From contig NZ_JAAAMH010000006.1 of assembly GCF_024105655.1 (NCBI RefSeq), forward strand, positions 124,001-188,000: a stretch of DNA of 64,000 bases, written 5' to 3'. Below, one piece after another: positions 1 through 9,050 of this stretch (within the stretch, counting starts at the first letter, position 1; each line of letters opens with the position of its first letter). Origin of the DNA: Aliihoeflea sp. 40Bstr573 (lineage in GTDB: Bacteria > Pseudomonadota > Alphaproteobacteria > Rhizobiales > Rhizobiaceae). The position numbers and the translations under genes are program-made. The notes below the pieces were generated by a model, which was not told where the DNA came from, ran no database searches, and was given only the letters and a program-made list of their open reading frames with translations.

Positions 1-257
1 TGATCGCGCTTGCAGTGGCGAACCGCGGCTGGGTGCCGTTCTCGCTCGACCCGTTCAACGCCGACCATCCGGCGCTGACCTTCGAAGCGCCGCTCTTCGT
101 GCTTTTGTTCCTGACGCTGGTGGTGGGCATGTTCCTGGGGTCGATCGCGACCTGGCTGCGCCAGGCCCCCTATCGCAAGATGGCGCGCCAGCACCGCGCC
201 CAACAGCCCGAATCCACCGACGCCACCGGAAAGGTCGTGGCACGCCCGCGCGCCTGA
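1..257 (+). CDS. LapA/DUF1049 domain membrane protein (5' partial)
   Basis: This is the C-terminal part of a small inner-membrane protein; the reading frame is already open at the left edge, so the true start lies outside the window. The visible residues carry the pattern ANRGWVPFSLDPFN, then a hydrophobic segment (LFVLLFLTLVVGMFLGSIATWL) and a basic tail (RQAPYRKMARQHR). That order matches the LapA/DUF1049 family, which in rhizobia is a protein of about 110 residues with two membrane helices. A GTG codon at position 15 could be mistaken for a start, but the residues before it also fit the family. The exact role in alphaproteobacteria is not established; E. coli LapA acts in lipopolysaccharide assembly. 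Confidence 0.8.
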   Translation, partial: IALAVANRGWVPFSLDPFNADHPALTFEAPLFVLLFLTLVVGMFLGSIATWLRQAPYRKMARQHRAQQPESTDATGKVVARPRA

Positions 258-352
258 GCTGCGCTGATGTGCAGGCCTGAGCAGCCTGCAAATGGACGCT
301 TTCGCGCTTTCGCGCTTCCGCTGCTCAAGCGCCCAAGCCTGGGGCGCGCCGG

Positions 353-1057
353 TTACCCTGAGATTTCGTTGATCAGCGCGGTGAGGCCCGAAAGATCGGG
401 CATCTCGCGAAAGCGCGGATGGGCCTGCGGCTTGTCGGCGTGCTCGAAGCTCCAGGTCAGTTCGTGCGGGACGTAGACGCCCCAGCTTCCGGCGCCAAGA
501 GCTGGCAGCACGTCCGATTTCAGCGAACTGCCGATCATCATCGCGGCCGACGGATCGTGTCCGCCAGCGGAGAAGATGCGCGCATAGGTCGCCTCGCTCT
601 TGTCCGAGACGATCTCGACCGCGTCGAAATGCTCGCCCAGCCCGGAAGCGGCCAGTTTGCGCTCCTGGTCGAAAAGGTCGCCCTTGGTTATGAGAACGAG
701 GCGGTAGCGGCCGGCGAGCGCCTCCAGCGCTTCGGTGGCATGCGGCAACGTCTCGACCGGATGGCGCAGCATCTCACGCCCGGCTGCGAGGAGCTTCGCG
801 ATGGTCTGCGCGTCCACCTTGCCTTCGGTTACCTCGATCGCGGTCTCGATCATCGACAGGGTGAAGCCCTTGATGCCAAAGCCGTAATGCCCAAGATTGC
901 GCTTCTCGGCATCGAGCAGGCGCTGGGTCAGAACCTCCTTGTGCGCATGATCGGCGAGGAGTTCGACGAAATGCGCCTCGGTCATGCGGAAGAACTGCTC
1001 GTTCTGCCACAGCGTGTCGTCGGCGTCGAAGCCGATGGTGGTGAGTGCGCGTGTCAT
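353..1057 (-). CDS. HAD-superfamily hydrolase
   Basis: A 234-residue soluble HAD-superfamily phosphatase-type hydrolase. Motif I is FDADDTLW, with the nucleophile D11 and the acid/base D13. Motif II is the LVLITKG segment (Thr), and the acidic motif IV follows at MMIGSSLKSDVLPALGAG. The cap domain sits between motifs I and II, as in the YjjG/gph-like subgroup. The substrate cannot be told from the sequence; small phosphorylated metabolites or nucleotides are usual for the family. The gene is divergent from the methyltransferase gene that starts 30 bp away, so the two share a short promoter region. Confidence 0.85.
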   Translation of the reverse strand: MTRALTTIGFDADDTLWQNEQFFRMTEAHFVELLADHAHKEVLTQRLLDAEKRNLGHYGFGIKGFTLSMIETAIEVTEGKVDAQTIAKLLAAGREMLRHPVETLPHATEALEALAGRYRLVLITKGDLFDQERKLAASGLGEHFDAVEIVSDKSEATYARIFSAGGHDPSAAMMIGSSLKSDVLPALGAGSWGVYVPHELTWSFEHADKPQAHPRFREMPDLSGLTALINEISG

Positions 1058-1086
1058 CTGCCTTTCCTTGCGAATGCCGCGCCTCT

Positions 1087-2139
1087 ATGGCAGAAGCGCG
1101 GCCGTCTGTCCCGAACGAGATCAAGAGCTTGAAGTCCAAGGAGCGCAACAGGCGCCGCGACCGGCCCGACAAGTCCGACCGTGCGCCCCAGTTGGCGCCG
1201 GCCATCAAGGCCGTGCGCGACCTGACGCGCCGCAAGGGCGCACTGCCGGACGAGAAGCTGCCGCTCATCCTCGAAGTCGCGCCGAACAACGACTATGCGC
1301 TGATCGATTCCGGCGCCAGCCGCAAGCTCGAGCAATACGGTCCCTATCGCATCGTGCGGCCGGAGGGGCAGGCGATCTGGCAGCCAGCGCTCGGGGCCCG
1401 GGACTGGGAGAATGTCGACGCGATCTTCACCGGCGACACGGACGAGGAAGGCATGGGCCGCTGGCGCTTTCCAAAAAGCCCGCTCCGCGAGACCTGGCCG
1501 ATGAAGCACGACGGCATCGACTATCTCGGCCGCTTCACCTCGTTCCGCCATGTCGGTGTCTTTCCCGAGCAGGCCTCGCACTGGTCGCAGATGGAGGAAT
1601 GGATCAGAACGGCGAAGCGACCGGTGAAGGTGCTGAACCTTTTCGGTTATACCGGCGTCGCCTCGCTCGTCGCCGCGCGCGCCGGTGCCGAAGTCACCCA
1701 TGTCGACGCCTCGAAGAAGGCGATCGGCTGGGCGCGCGAGAATCAGGAGATGGCAGGGCTCGGCGACAAGCCGATCCGCTGGATCTGCGAGGACGCGATG
1801 AAGTTCGTCGAGCGCGAGGAACGCCGCGAGAGCCGCTACGACATCATCCTCTTCGACCCGCCCGCCTATGGGCGCGGACCGAAAGGCGAGGTCTGGCAAC
1901 TCTTCGACGACCTGCCGGCGATGGCCGACATCTGCCGCTCGATCCTGACCGACAGGCCGATCGGCGTGGTGCTGACGGCCTATTCGATCCGCTCGTCCTT
2001 CTTCGCGATCCATGCGCTGATGCGCGACATCTTCGCCGGCATGGGTGGACGGGTGGAATCGGGCGAACTCATCATCCGCGAGCAATCGGTCGGCCGGGCG
2101 CTCTCGACCTCGCTCTTTTCGCGATGGGTGTCGGCATGA
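1087..2139 (+). CDS. Class I SAM-dependent methyltransferase (RlmI-like rRNA methyltransferase family)
   Basis: About 350 residues. A basic N-terminus (KSKERNRRRDRPDKSDR) is followed by a beta-rich part and a Rossmann-type SAM-binding domain. Motif I reads VLNLFGYTGVASL, the acidic residue after strand 2 is in THVDASKKAI, and the catalytic motif IV reads ILFDPPAYGRG. This layout resembles the RlmI/RlmK group of 23S rRNA cytosine methyltransferases, but no PUA domain is obvious, so the target is uncertain. A GTG at 1045 extends the frame but would overlap the divergent HAD gene; the ATG at 1087 is preferred. The stop overlaps the next start as ATGA, which suggests translational coupling with the second RNA methyltransferase. 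Confidence 0.75.
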   Translation: MAEARPSVPNEIKSLKSKERNRRRDRPDKSDRAPQLAPAIKAVRDLTRRKGALPDEKLPLILEVAPNNDYALIDSGASRKLEQYGPYRIVRPEGQAIWQPALGARDWENVDAIFTGDTDEEGMGRWRFPKSPLRETWPMKHDGIDYLGRFTSFRHVGVFPEQASHWSQMEEWIRTAKRPVKVLNLFGYTGVASLVAARAGAEVTHVDASKKAIGWARENQEMAGLGDKPIRWICEDAMKFVEREERRESRYDIILFDPPAYGRGPKGEVWQLFDDLPAMADICRSILTDRPIGVVLTAYSIRSSFFAIHALMRDIFAGMGGRVESGELIIREQSVGRALSTSLFSRWVSA

Positions 2140-2987
2140 GCGAGACGAGGACGCCGCGCGTCGGCCAGGTGAAGGAAATCACCAGCCTCGCCAACCCGAT
2201 CGTCAAGGACATCAAGGCGCTGGCGCTGAAGAAATTCCGTGACGAGCAGCACGCCTTCATGGCCGAAGGGCTGAAGCTCGTCATCGACGCGCTCGAAGGG
2301 GGCTGGACGATCCGCACGCTGATCTATTCAAAGGCCGGGCGCGCAAACGCGTCGGTCGAGAAAATCGCCTCGCGCACGGTGGCGCTGGGCGGGCTCGTGC
2401 TCGAAGTCTCCGAAAAGGTTCTCGGCGCGATCACGAGGCGCGACAACCCGCAGATGGTGGTCGGCGTCTTCGAACAGAAGCTGGCGAAGCTGGCCGACAT
2501 CAGACTGGAAGCCGGCGACGTCTGGGTGGCGCTCGACAGGGTCCGCGATCCGGGCAATCTGGGAACAATCATTCGCACGGTCGACGCAGTGGGCGCCCGG
2601 GGCGTGATCCTCGTCGGCGAGACGACCGACCCATTCTCTCTGGAAACGGTACGGGCGACGATGGGCTCGGTCTTTTCCGTGCCGGTCGCGCGCGCGACGC
2701 CCGAGGCGTTCCTGGCCTGGAAGGCAAAGGCGGGAGCGATGCTCGTCGGCACGCATCTGAAAGGCTCGGTTGACTATCGCACGCCGAACTACAAGGGCCG
2801 CCCCCTGGTGATCCTGATGGGCAACGAGCAGCAGGGCCTGCCGGACGAACTGGCAAGGGCCTGCGACGAACTCGTGCGGATCCCGCAGGTCGGAAAGGCG
2901 GATTCGCTCAATCTTTCCGTCGCGACGGGCGTGATGCTTTACGAGGTGCGCCGCGCCGCACTCGACATCGGAGACAGACTGGCGTGA
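2136..2987 (+). CDS. TrmH/SpoU-family RNA 2'-O-methyltransferase
   Basis: A 283-residue SPOUT-class enzyme that should methylate ribose 2'-OH groups in rRNA or tRNA. The three SpoU motifs are present: [14 protein letters not shown] (motif 1), [15 protein letters not shown] (motif 2) and [15 protein letters not shown] (motif 3), which together form the trefoil-knot SAM site. The N-terminal 100 residues form the substrate-binding domain ([17 protein letters not shown]), typical of RlmB/TsnR-type proteins. An upstream ATG at 2124 is in frame, but the ATG at 2136 forms an ATGA overlap with the preceding stop. The exact RNA target is not deducible. lspA follows with a 4-bp overlap, so three genes are read as a unit. 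Confidence 0.88.
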   Translation: MSETRTPRVGQVKEITSLANPIVKDIKALALKKFRDEQHAFMAEGLKLVIDALEGGWTIRTLIYSKAGRANASVEKIASRTVALGGLVLEVSEKVLGAITRRDNPQMVVGVFEQKLAKLADIRLEAGDVWVALDRVRDPGNLGTIIRTVDAVGARGVILVGETTDPFSLETVRATMGSVFSVPVARATPEAFLAWKAKAGAMLVGTHLKGSVDYRTPNYKGRPLVILMGNEQQGLPDELARACDELVRIPQVGKADSLNLSVATGVMLYEVRRAALDIGDRLA

Positions 2988-3484
2988 GCGAGACACACCC
3001 CCGCAACTGGAAGGTTCTGGCCGCTTACGTGCTGGTGGTCGTCGCCGCGATCGGCCTCGACCAGTGGATCAAGTTCTGGGTCGAGACGCATATGGCGATG
3101 CATGTTCGCATCGACCTCTTTCCCACCTTCGCGCTCTACCGCACGCACAATACGGGCATCGCCTTTTCGATGTTGTCGGATTTCGGGTCCGTCGGCCTCG
3201 TATTCCTGACGGCGGCGGTCACGCTCTTCGTGCTCTATCTCGCTTCCAAGTCCGAGCCGCATCAACGCTGGGCGCGACTTGGCTTCGCCCTGATCATCGG
3301 CGGAGCGATCGGCAATCTGATCGACCGCGTCTGGCTGGGCTACGTCGTCGACTACTTCCTGTTCTATCTGCCCAACTGGTCGTTTGCCGTCTTCAACCTC
3401 GCCGACGCCTTCATCACGGTCGGCGCGATGCTCGTTATTCTCGAAGAGTTCATCGCATGGCGAAAGTCGCGCGCGCAAAGTTGA
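2984..3484 (+). CDS. lspA: Lipoprotein signal peptidase (signal peptidase II)
   Basis: A 166-residue inner-membrane aspartyl protease that cleaves signal peptides of diacylglyceryl-modified prolipoproteins. Four membrane helices can be seen (about residues 11-27, 67-87, 97-115 and 134-155). The family signatures are [11 protein letters not shown], then [16 protein letters not shown] with catalytic D123, and [14 protein letters not shown] with catalytic D141. The length is normal for LspA. The GTG start at 2984 overlaps the preceding stop as GTGA, which argues for co-translation with the SpoU methyltransferase gene. Confidence 0.97.
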   Translation: MSETHPRNWKVLAAYVLVVVAAIGLDQWIKFWVETHMAMHVRIDLFPTFALYRTHNTGIAFSMLSDFGSVGLVFLTAAVTLFVLYLASKSEPHQRWARLGFALIIGGAIGNLIDRVWLGYVVDYFLFYLPNWSFAVFNLADAFITVGAMLVILEEFIAWRKSRAQS

Positions 3485-3545
3485 CGCCTCATCCTGGACG
3501 CTCCAAATTCGCTGCAACTTAAAACAGCAACTTCAGGGAGCCTCG

Positions 3546-4535
3546 ATGTCGGACAGTTTCAGAGCCCTTCTCGTCTCGCGCGACGAGAATAAGGTGCAAT
3601 CGGTTGGCCTGGTCGACATGACCGAAGCCGACCTGATGGAAGGCGACGTGACGGTCGCTGTCGAGGCCACCACGGTCAACTACAAGGACGGGCTCGCGAT
3701 CACCGGCAAGGCGCCGGTCGTGCGCCGGTGGCCGCTGATCCCGGGCATCGACTTCGCCGGCACGGTGACGCAATCGAGCCACCCGGACTGGAAGGCCGGC
3801 GACAAGGTCGTCCTGAATGGCTGGGGCGTCGGCGAGACCCATCACGGCGCCTATGCGGGCCGCGCGCGCGTCAAGGGCGACTGGCTGGTGCGCCTGCCCG
3901 ACGGCATGAGCGCGAAGGATGCGATGGCGGTCGGCACGGCCGGCTACACGGCGATGCTGTGCGTCATGGCGCTGGAGCGGCACGGCATCGTGCCCGCGCG
4001 CGGGCCGGTCGTCGTGACTGGCGCTGCCGGCGGTGTCGGCTCGGTCGCCATCGCCATTCTCGCCAAGCTCGGCTATCGGGTGATCGCCTCCACGGGCCGC
4101 GTTTCGGAAACGGAATACCTGAAATCGCTCGGCGCGGCCGACATCATCGACCGCGAGGAACTGGCCCAGCCGGCCAAGGCGCTCGGCAAGGAGCGCTGGG
4201 CGGGCGGCATCGACGCGGTCGGCAGCCACACGCTGGCCAACGTCCTGTCGATGACGTCGTATGGCGGCGCGGTCGCCGCCTGCGGCCTCGCCGGGGGCAT
4301 GGACCTGGCGACGAGCGTCGCGCCCTTCATCTTGCGCGGTGTCTCTCTGCTTGGCATCGACTCGGTGATGGCGCCGCGCGAAATTCGCGAAGAAGCCTGG
4401 AAGCGCATCGGCTCCGATCTCGATACGGGCAAGCTCTCCTCCATCTCGACGACGATCGGATTCGACGGCATCGAACAGGCCGCGCGCGACATTGTCGAAG
4501 GCAAGATCAGGGGCCGCGTGGTCGTCGAAATGTAA
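3546..4535 (+). CDS. acuI: AcuI/YhdH-type NADPH-dependent acryloyl-CoA reductase
   Basis: A 329-residue medium-chain dehydrogenase/reductase without zinc. The N-terminal GroES-like domain contains VNYKDGLAITGK and PLIPGIDFAGTV, the hallmark of the YhdH/AcuI group. The NADPH site is VVTGAAGGVGSVAI, and the family segment LNGWGVGETHHGAYA is present. AcuI reduces acryloyl-CoA to propionyl-CoA, a detoxifying step in DMSP and 3-hydroxypropionate metabolism; the close homologue YhdH is often called quinone oxidoreductase, so the substrate here is probable rather than proven. The start was chosen at 3546 because AGGGAG lies 6-11 bases upstream. Earlier in-frame codons have no such site. Confidence 0.85.
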   Translation: MSDSFRALLVSRDENKVQSVGLVDMTEADLMEGDVTVAVEATTVNYKDGLAITGKAPVVRRWPLIPGIDFAGTVTQSSHPDWKAGDKVVLNGWGVGETHHGAYAGRARVKGDWLVRLPDGMSAKDAMAVGTAGYTAMLCVMALERHGIVPARGPVVVTGAAGGVGSVAIAILAKLGYRVIASTGRVSETEYLKSLGAADIIDREELAQPAKALGKERWAGGIDAVGSHTLANVLSMTSYGGAVAACGLAGGMDLATSVAPFILRGVSLLGIDSVMAPREIREEAWKRIGSDLDTGKLSSISTTIGFDGIEQAARDIVEGKIRGRVVVEM

Positions 4536-4550
4536 CGGTTTGAGGGGCTT

Positions 4551-4586
4551 TCGGCGCGATCGCTAAAATTATAACGATTGCGCCGA
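4551..4586. promoter_or_regulatory. Inverted repeat upstream of the hybrid kinase gene
   Basis: Two arms, TCGGCGCGATCG and CGATTGCGCCGA, pair over 12 bp with one G-T-type mismatch around an AT-rich 12-base centre. The repeat lies between the acuI stop and the kinase start, 34 bp before the latter. It lacks a T-run, so it could be an operator or a weak acuI terminator. Confidence 0.4.
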
Positions 4587-4620
4587 TCCTTCCCTAACGG
4601 GGCCGTGGCATGGTCTTGCC

Positions 4621-6855
4621 ATGAAGCCCGGCCTCCATATCCGCCCGCCTGACGAGGAGCCGAACGCCGCACCGCGCGCGCACGTCTCCCCGTTGCGCCG
4701 GCCGGTGGTTGCGCCGCCAATGGCGATGGACTTGCCGGAAGAGCCGGCGGCACGGCTCTATTCGGCCGGGCTGCCGGTCGCCGGCTTCCTGATGGCGATC
4801 GCGGTCGTCGCTTTCCTGACCGATGCCGCCTATGTCGTTTCCGTTCCGCTCGTTGCCGGCGCGCTGACGCTCGCCGGACTTTCGCTCTTCGTTCCGCAGC
4901 GCGGCCAGCGCGGTGCGGTGCGCGCGGTGCAACTGCGCCTGCCGACATGGAAGGCGCCGCCGCTCGATCCGTGGTCGACGCCGGACCTGATCGAGGCGCT
5001 TGGGCTTGCACGGATGACGCGGGACGGCGAAGGACGCATCCTCGTCGTCAGCGACGAGATGGCGAGAATGCTCGGCCAGACGCCAGACAGGCTGCGCGGC
5101 GCGACGCTGAAGGACTTCGGCATCGACCTGGCGACCGCGCCGGAGGCGGCCTTCGCCAAAAAGCCCGCGATCAGCGCGATCGATATCGCACTGCCCGGCC
5201 AGCCGACGGAGCGCTGGCTGTCCTGGCTCGAACTGTCGGAGCGGCGCGAGGACGGGACGGTGCGCCATCATGCGGTGGCGCGCGACATCACCGAGCGCAG
5301 GATGGCCGAAACCGCCCGCGAGGTCGCGCGCCGGCAGGCGGTGGAGGCGAGCCGGGCGAAATCGCGCTTCCTGGCGACGGTGAGCCATGAAATCCGAACG
5401 CCGATGAACGGCATCATGGGCATGGCGCAGCTTCTGGGCCAGACCGTGCTGACGCCGGAGCAATCGACCTATGTCGGTGCGATCTCGACGTCGTCGAGCG
5501 CGCTTCTGGCGCTGATCGAGGATCTGCTCGACTACTCCAAGATCGAGAGCGGCCGGCTCGAACTCGACCAGCGTGCGACGAACGTGCGTGAGTTGGGCGA
5601 GAATGTCGTCGAGCTTCTCGCGGCGCGGGCGCATGCCAAGGGCATCGGGCTTGGCCTTTATGTCGCAGCCGACGTGCCGGAGCGCGTCCTGCTGGACGGC
5701 GGAAAGCTGCGCCAGATCCTGCTGAACCTCGTCGGCAACGCGATCAAGTTCACCGATCGCGGCGGTGTGCTGGTCAAGGTGCTGCGCCGCCAGGTGGATG
5801 GCGCCCAAATGCTGCGCGTGAGCGTTCGCGACACCGGACCGGGTCTGGCGCCCGCCGATCTGGCGCGCATCTTCATGGAGTATGAGCAGGCGGGCTCCGA
5901 CGCGGCGCTGAGGCAGGCGGGCGCCGGCCTCGGCCTTGCGATCTCGCAGCGCATTGCCGAGGCGATGGGCGGCCGTCTGACGGCGGCGAGCAAGCCGGCG
6001 CGCGGCAGCATTTTCGCCGCTCAGATCCCCGTCGGCGTGTTGGAAGAGGCGATCACGGGCGCGCCGCTTGCCGGCAAACGGGTGCTGATCGTCTCGCGAA
6101 ACCGCATGGAGGCCGAGGCAATGGCGCTTTGCGTGCGCGACCATGGCGGCATGGCCGCAATCGCACGCACGGTGGAGGAGGCCGCAGGGATCGCCAAAGG
6201 CGGCGAGTTCACGCTTCTGGTGGTCGATGCTGCGCTCGAAAACGATGACGGGGCGCTGTTGCGGCGTCTGCGGCAGGTGTGCGGGCACGATGTGCCGGCC
6301 ATTACCTTCGTCGATCCGAAATCGCGCGGTCGCGTCGGACACTTCCGCGCGCACGGCTACTCCCACTTCCTGCCGCGGCCTTTGCGGCGCGACACGCTGC
6401 TGAAGGTCTTGCTCGAGCGGATCGAGGAATCCAAGCCGGCAAAGCGGTTGACGATGGCGCAGGCCCAGACGGCGCTCAACGTGCTCGTCGCCGAAGACAA
6501 CGAGATCAATGCGCTGCTCGCGCGATCTGCCCTCATGCGGGCCGGCCACCGGGTGGAGACGGTCGCCAACGGCCGGCTGGCGCTGGAAGCGGCGACCATG
6601 CGGCCGGGCCAGCGTTTCGACGTCATCCTGATGGACTTGCAGATGCCCGTCATGGACGGCATGGAAGCCATTGCCGCCATCCGTTCGCATGAGTCGCAGA
6701 ACGGGCTGCCGGGGGTTCCGATCCTGGTCCTGAGCGCCGACGACCGGGCAGAAAGCCGGCAAACGATACTTGCGCACGGAGCCTCGGGCTTCATTGCCAA
6801 GCCTGTCGATCCGGCGCGGCTGATCGCGGTTCTGGACGACGCGGCGTCGCGGTGA
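4621..6855 (+). CDS. Hybrid sensor histidine kinase with two receiver domains
   Basis: A 744-residue membrane-bound hybrid kinase. Two hydrophobic helices (about residues 48-67 and 71-90) precede a PAS-like domain (about 120-225). The dimerisation helix holds the phosphorylatable H256 in SHEIRTPMNGIMGM. The ATPase domain has its N box (NLVGNAIKF), DTGPGL and GAGLGLAIS. Residues of about 480-605 look like a receiver, but the acidic pair is replaced (VLIVSRN) and the conserved Lys is Arg (FLPRPL), so this is a pseudo-receiver. The C-terminal receiver is canonical, with AEDNE, D672 in MDLQMPVMDG and the Lys in IAKPV. No partner regulator is next to it. Its signal and output are unknown. olsB follows in the same direction after 89 bp. 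Confidence 0.88.
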   Translation: MKPGLHIRPPDEEPNAAPRAHVSPLRRPVVAPPMAMDLPEEPAARLYSAGLPVAGFLMAIAVVAFLTDAAYVVSVPLVAGALTLAGLSLFVPQRGQRGAVRAVQLRLPTWKAPPLDPWSTPDLIEALGLARMTRDGEGRILVVSDEMARMLGQTPDRLRGATLKDFGIDLATAPEAAFAKKPAISAIDIALPGQPTERWLSWLELSERREDGTVRHHAVARDITERRMAETAREVARRQAVEASRAKSRFLATVSHEIRTPMNGIMGMAQLLGQTVLTPEQSTYVGAISTSSSALLALIEDLLDYSKIESGRLELDQRATNVRELGENVVELLAARAHAKGIGLGLYVAADVPERVLLDGGKLRQILLNLVGNAIKFTDRGGVLVKVLRRQVDGAQMLRVSVRDTGPGLAPADLARIFMEYEQAGSDAALRQAGAGLGLAISQRIAEAMGGRLTAASKPARGSIFAAQIPVGVLEEAITGAPLAGKRVLIVSRNRMEAEAMALCVRDHGGMAAIARTVEEAAGIAKGGEFTLLVVDAALENDDGALLRRLRQVCGHDVPAITFVDPKSRGRVGHFRAHGYSHFLPRPLRRDTLLKVLLERIEESKPAKRLTMAQAQTALNVLVAEDNEINALLARSALMRAGHRVETVANGRLALEAATMRPGQRFDVILMDLQMPVMDGMEAIAAIRSHESQNGLPGVPILVLSADDRAESRQTILAHGASGFIAKPVDPARLIAVLDDAASR

Positions 6856-6944
6856 ACGCGCACTGGCGTGACTTTCGCGCCTGTCATGATAATGTTGCTC
6901 GAGGTGGCTATGGATCGCGCATCCGGTGATGTGGAGACTGGCCG

Positions 6945-7823
6945 ATGCACCCGAACCCTCTTCCGCGCGACGAGACGACCGGCCTTGTCATGACCGATGT
7001 ATCCCACCCGCCCATGCTGCAGACCGGCACCGACACGTGCCTTGGCCGCATCGGCGCGCTGGAGGTGCATCTGGCGACGAGCGCGTGCGAAGTGGAGGCC
7101 GCGCAAAGGCTGCGCTACAAGGTTTTCTATCAGGAGCGCGGCGCCGGCGCGCCGTGCGACCTCTCGCGCGATGCGGACCGTTTCGACGATATCTGCGATC
7201 ATCTCCTGGTGGTGGACACGTCGCTGGCCGTTCCCAATCGCGAGCGGATCGTCGGCACCTACCGGCTCCTGCCGCAGGAAAAGGCTGTTGCAACGGGCGG
7301 CTTCTATTCGAGCGCGGAGTTCGGCATCGACGCCCTGACGGCGCGCCACCCTGGCCTCAACCTCCTCGAACTCGGCCGCTCCTGTGTGCTGCCGGCCTAT
7401 CGCTCGCGGCGCACGGTCGAGCTGTTGTGGCAGGGCATCTGGGCCTACACGCGCCGCCACGGCATCGACGTGATGGCGGGCTGCGCTTCCTTCGAGGGAA
7501 CCGTGCCGGCGCGCCATGCCGAGGCGCTTTCCTTCCTGCACCACAATTGCCGCGCGAGCGGCGACTGGGCCGTGCGCGCGGTGGACGAGCGCTTCGCGTC
7601 GATGGACCTGATGCCGGTGGAGGGTATCCGCACGCGCGAGGCGCTGGCCGCCATGCCGCCGCTCATCAAGGGCTATCTGCGGCTCGGCGCGATGATCGGC
7701 GAAGGTTGCGTCATCGACCACGAATTCGGCACGACCGACGTGTTCGTCGTGCTGCCGGTGGCGAAGATTTCGGCCCGCTACATCAACTATTACGGCGCGG
7801 ATGCGCAAAGGTTTGCCGCCTGA
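6945..7823 (+). CDS. olsB: OlsB, L-ornithine N-alpha-acyltransferase
   Basis: A 292-residue GNAT-type acyltransferase. It transfers a 3-hydroxyacyl chain from acyl-ACP to the alpha-amino group of ornithine, giving lyso-ornithine lipid, the first step of phosphate-free ornithine lipid synthesis. Family features are AAQRLRYKVFYQERGA near residue 52, GTYRLLP, and LELGRSCVLPAYRSRRTVELLWQGI followed by GCASFEGT. The start at 6945 has GGAG about eight bases upstream; a second ATG at 6993 is possible. OlsA, the second acyltransferase of the pathway, is not the next gene as it often is in rhizobia. The next gene is convergent. Confidence 0.92.
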   Translation: MHPNPLPRDETTGLVMTDVSHPPMLQTGTDTCLGRIGALEVHLATSACEVEAAQRLRYKVFYQERGAGAPCDLSRDADRFDDICDHLLVVDTSLAVPNRERIVGTYRLLPQEKAVATGGFYSSAEFGIDALTARHPGLNLLELGRSCVLPAYRSRRTVELLWQGIWAYTRRHGIDVMAGCASFEGTVPARHAEALSFLHHNCRASGDWAVRAVDERFASMDLMPVEGIRTREALAAMPPLIKGYLRLGAMIGEGCVIDHEFGTTDVFVVLPVAKISARYINYYGADAQRFAA

Positions 7824-7895
7824 CACGGGCGTTTCGGCGATCGAGCGCCTGAAGCGTCTTGATCGCGATCTGCCCGGTGTCGAGCCGGTCTGCCC

Positions 7896-8978
7896 TTACT
7901 TCTTCTCCCAATCCGTGCCGATCGCTTCCTCGTCGCGCTCGCGGGCCTCTTCGACCACTTCGCGGGCTTCGGCGATGTCGTCCTGATCGGCCGACTGAGG
8001 CTCCGACTCCGACTTTTCCGTTCGGCAGAACAGCAGTTCGAAAAAGACGGGGAAATGGTCCGAGCCACAGGGCCTGAGCCGCTTCATTCGGATGAGCCGG
8101 AATTCCGGCGAGTGGAAAAGATGGTCGAGCGGCCAGCGCAGAAACGGGAAACGCGCGTCGAAAGTGGAGAAGATGCGCCGCCCGATACGCGGGTCGAGCA
8201 GGCCACTTATCTTGCGAAAGCGCTCGGTCGTCACTGACCAGGCGACGTCGTTCAGGTCGCCCGTGACCATGACCGGCAGTTTCTCATCCTTGACCTTGAG
8301 CGCGACCAGCGCCGTCTCGCCGTCGCGGCCTTCCGTGCCGCGATGAAGGACGGGCGGCTCGGGGTGGATGAAATAGGCGCGGAAGGCCTTGCCCTTCGGC
8401 GTGCGGATCGTGGCGATGACGGAGGGCACGCCTTCGGTCAGGAGCTCGTCGATCTCGAACGTCTCGAACGGGAAGCGCGAGGCGACGATCATGCCGTAGG
8501 AATTGTCGCGCGTCGCGTTGGCGACATGCTCGTAGCGGGCGAGAAGATCGGCCACGCCGTCGCGCCATTGGTCGTCGACCTCCATGAGGACGACGATGTC
8601 GGGATCGCATGCGGCGATCTCTTCGGCGAGTTCCCGATAGCGCGTGTTCGACATCTTGACGTTCGACGAGACGAGCCGAATGCGCTCGCCCTCCTCCCCG
8701 GGCTGTGCATCGGCCGTCTGCTTGCGCCAGACCGGAGTGAAGCGAAGGATATGGGGTGTCTGGATGGCGATGACGGCAGCAAGCGCCATCTGGACGACGC
8801 GCCAGCCGGTCTCCTCGCCGTCGAGGAAGACCGACGCGACGAGCAACGCTGCCGCGAGCGCCAGGAATTGCTGGCGCGGGAAGTCACCGACCCTGACGAT
8901 GCCGTGGGCGAAGGGAAGGAAGGGCAGGACGCTCGCCACGACGAGAAACGACGCCAGGGCGGCAAAGATCAGGAACAC
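7896..8978 (-). CDS. Membrane-anchored endonuclease/exonuclease/phosphatase family protein
   Basis: A 360-residue protein with three N-terminal membrane helices (about residues 3-25, 36-50 and 60-76) followed by an extracytoplasmic or cytoplasmic EEP domain. The metal and catalytic residues of this fold are visible: SSNVKMSN (Asn), LMEVDD (Glu), the His in FIHPEPP, TGDLND (Asp/Asn) and GSDHFPV (Asp/His) near the end. The C-terminal 45 residues are highly charged and probably disordered. Members of the EEP family hydrolyse DNA, inositol phosphates or phospholipids, and the substrate of this membrane-bound bacterial subgroup is not known. The gene is convergent with olsB and 72 bp downstream of the malic enzyme gene. 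Confidence 0.8.
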   Translation of the reverse strand: MFLIFAALASFLVVASVLPFLPFAHGIVRVGDFPRQQFLALAAALLVASVFLDGEETGWRVVQMALAAVIAIQTPHILRFTPVWRKQTADAQPGEEGERIRLVSSNVKMSNTRYRELAEEIAACDPDIVVLMEVDDQWRDGVADLLARYEHVANATRDNSYGMIVASRFPFETFEIDELLTEGVPSVIATIRTPKGKAFRAYFIHPEPPVLHRGTEGRDGETALVALKVKDEKLPVMVTGDLNDVAWSVTTERFRKISGLLDPRIGRRIFSTFDARFPFLRWPLDHLFHSPEFRLIRMKRLRPCGSDHFPVFFELLFCRTEKSESEPQSADQDDIAEAREVVEEARERDEEAIGTDWEKK

Positions 8979-9050
8979 GGCACGTCTCCGGAGCAGCGGC
9001 GGGAATGAGCAAAAGACAATGCATTCCCGCCTGCCATGTTCCCGCCTTGA

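Noticed and set aside
270-290. A 7-bp hairpin (TGCAGGC and GCCTGCA) between the LapA-domain gene and the HAD gene
   Set aside because: It has no T-run on either strand, and short GC-rich dyads are frequent in this DNA, so I do not call it a terminator.
4594-6777. A 727-codon open frame on the minus strand
   Set aside because: It is the shadow of the hybrid kinase gene, whose HisKA, ATPase and receiver motifs are clear on the other strand.
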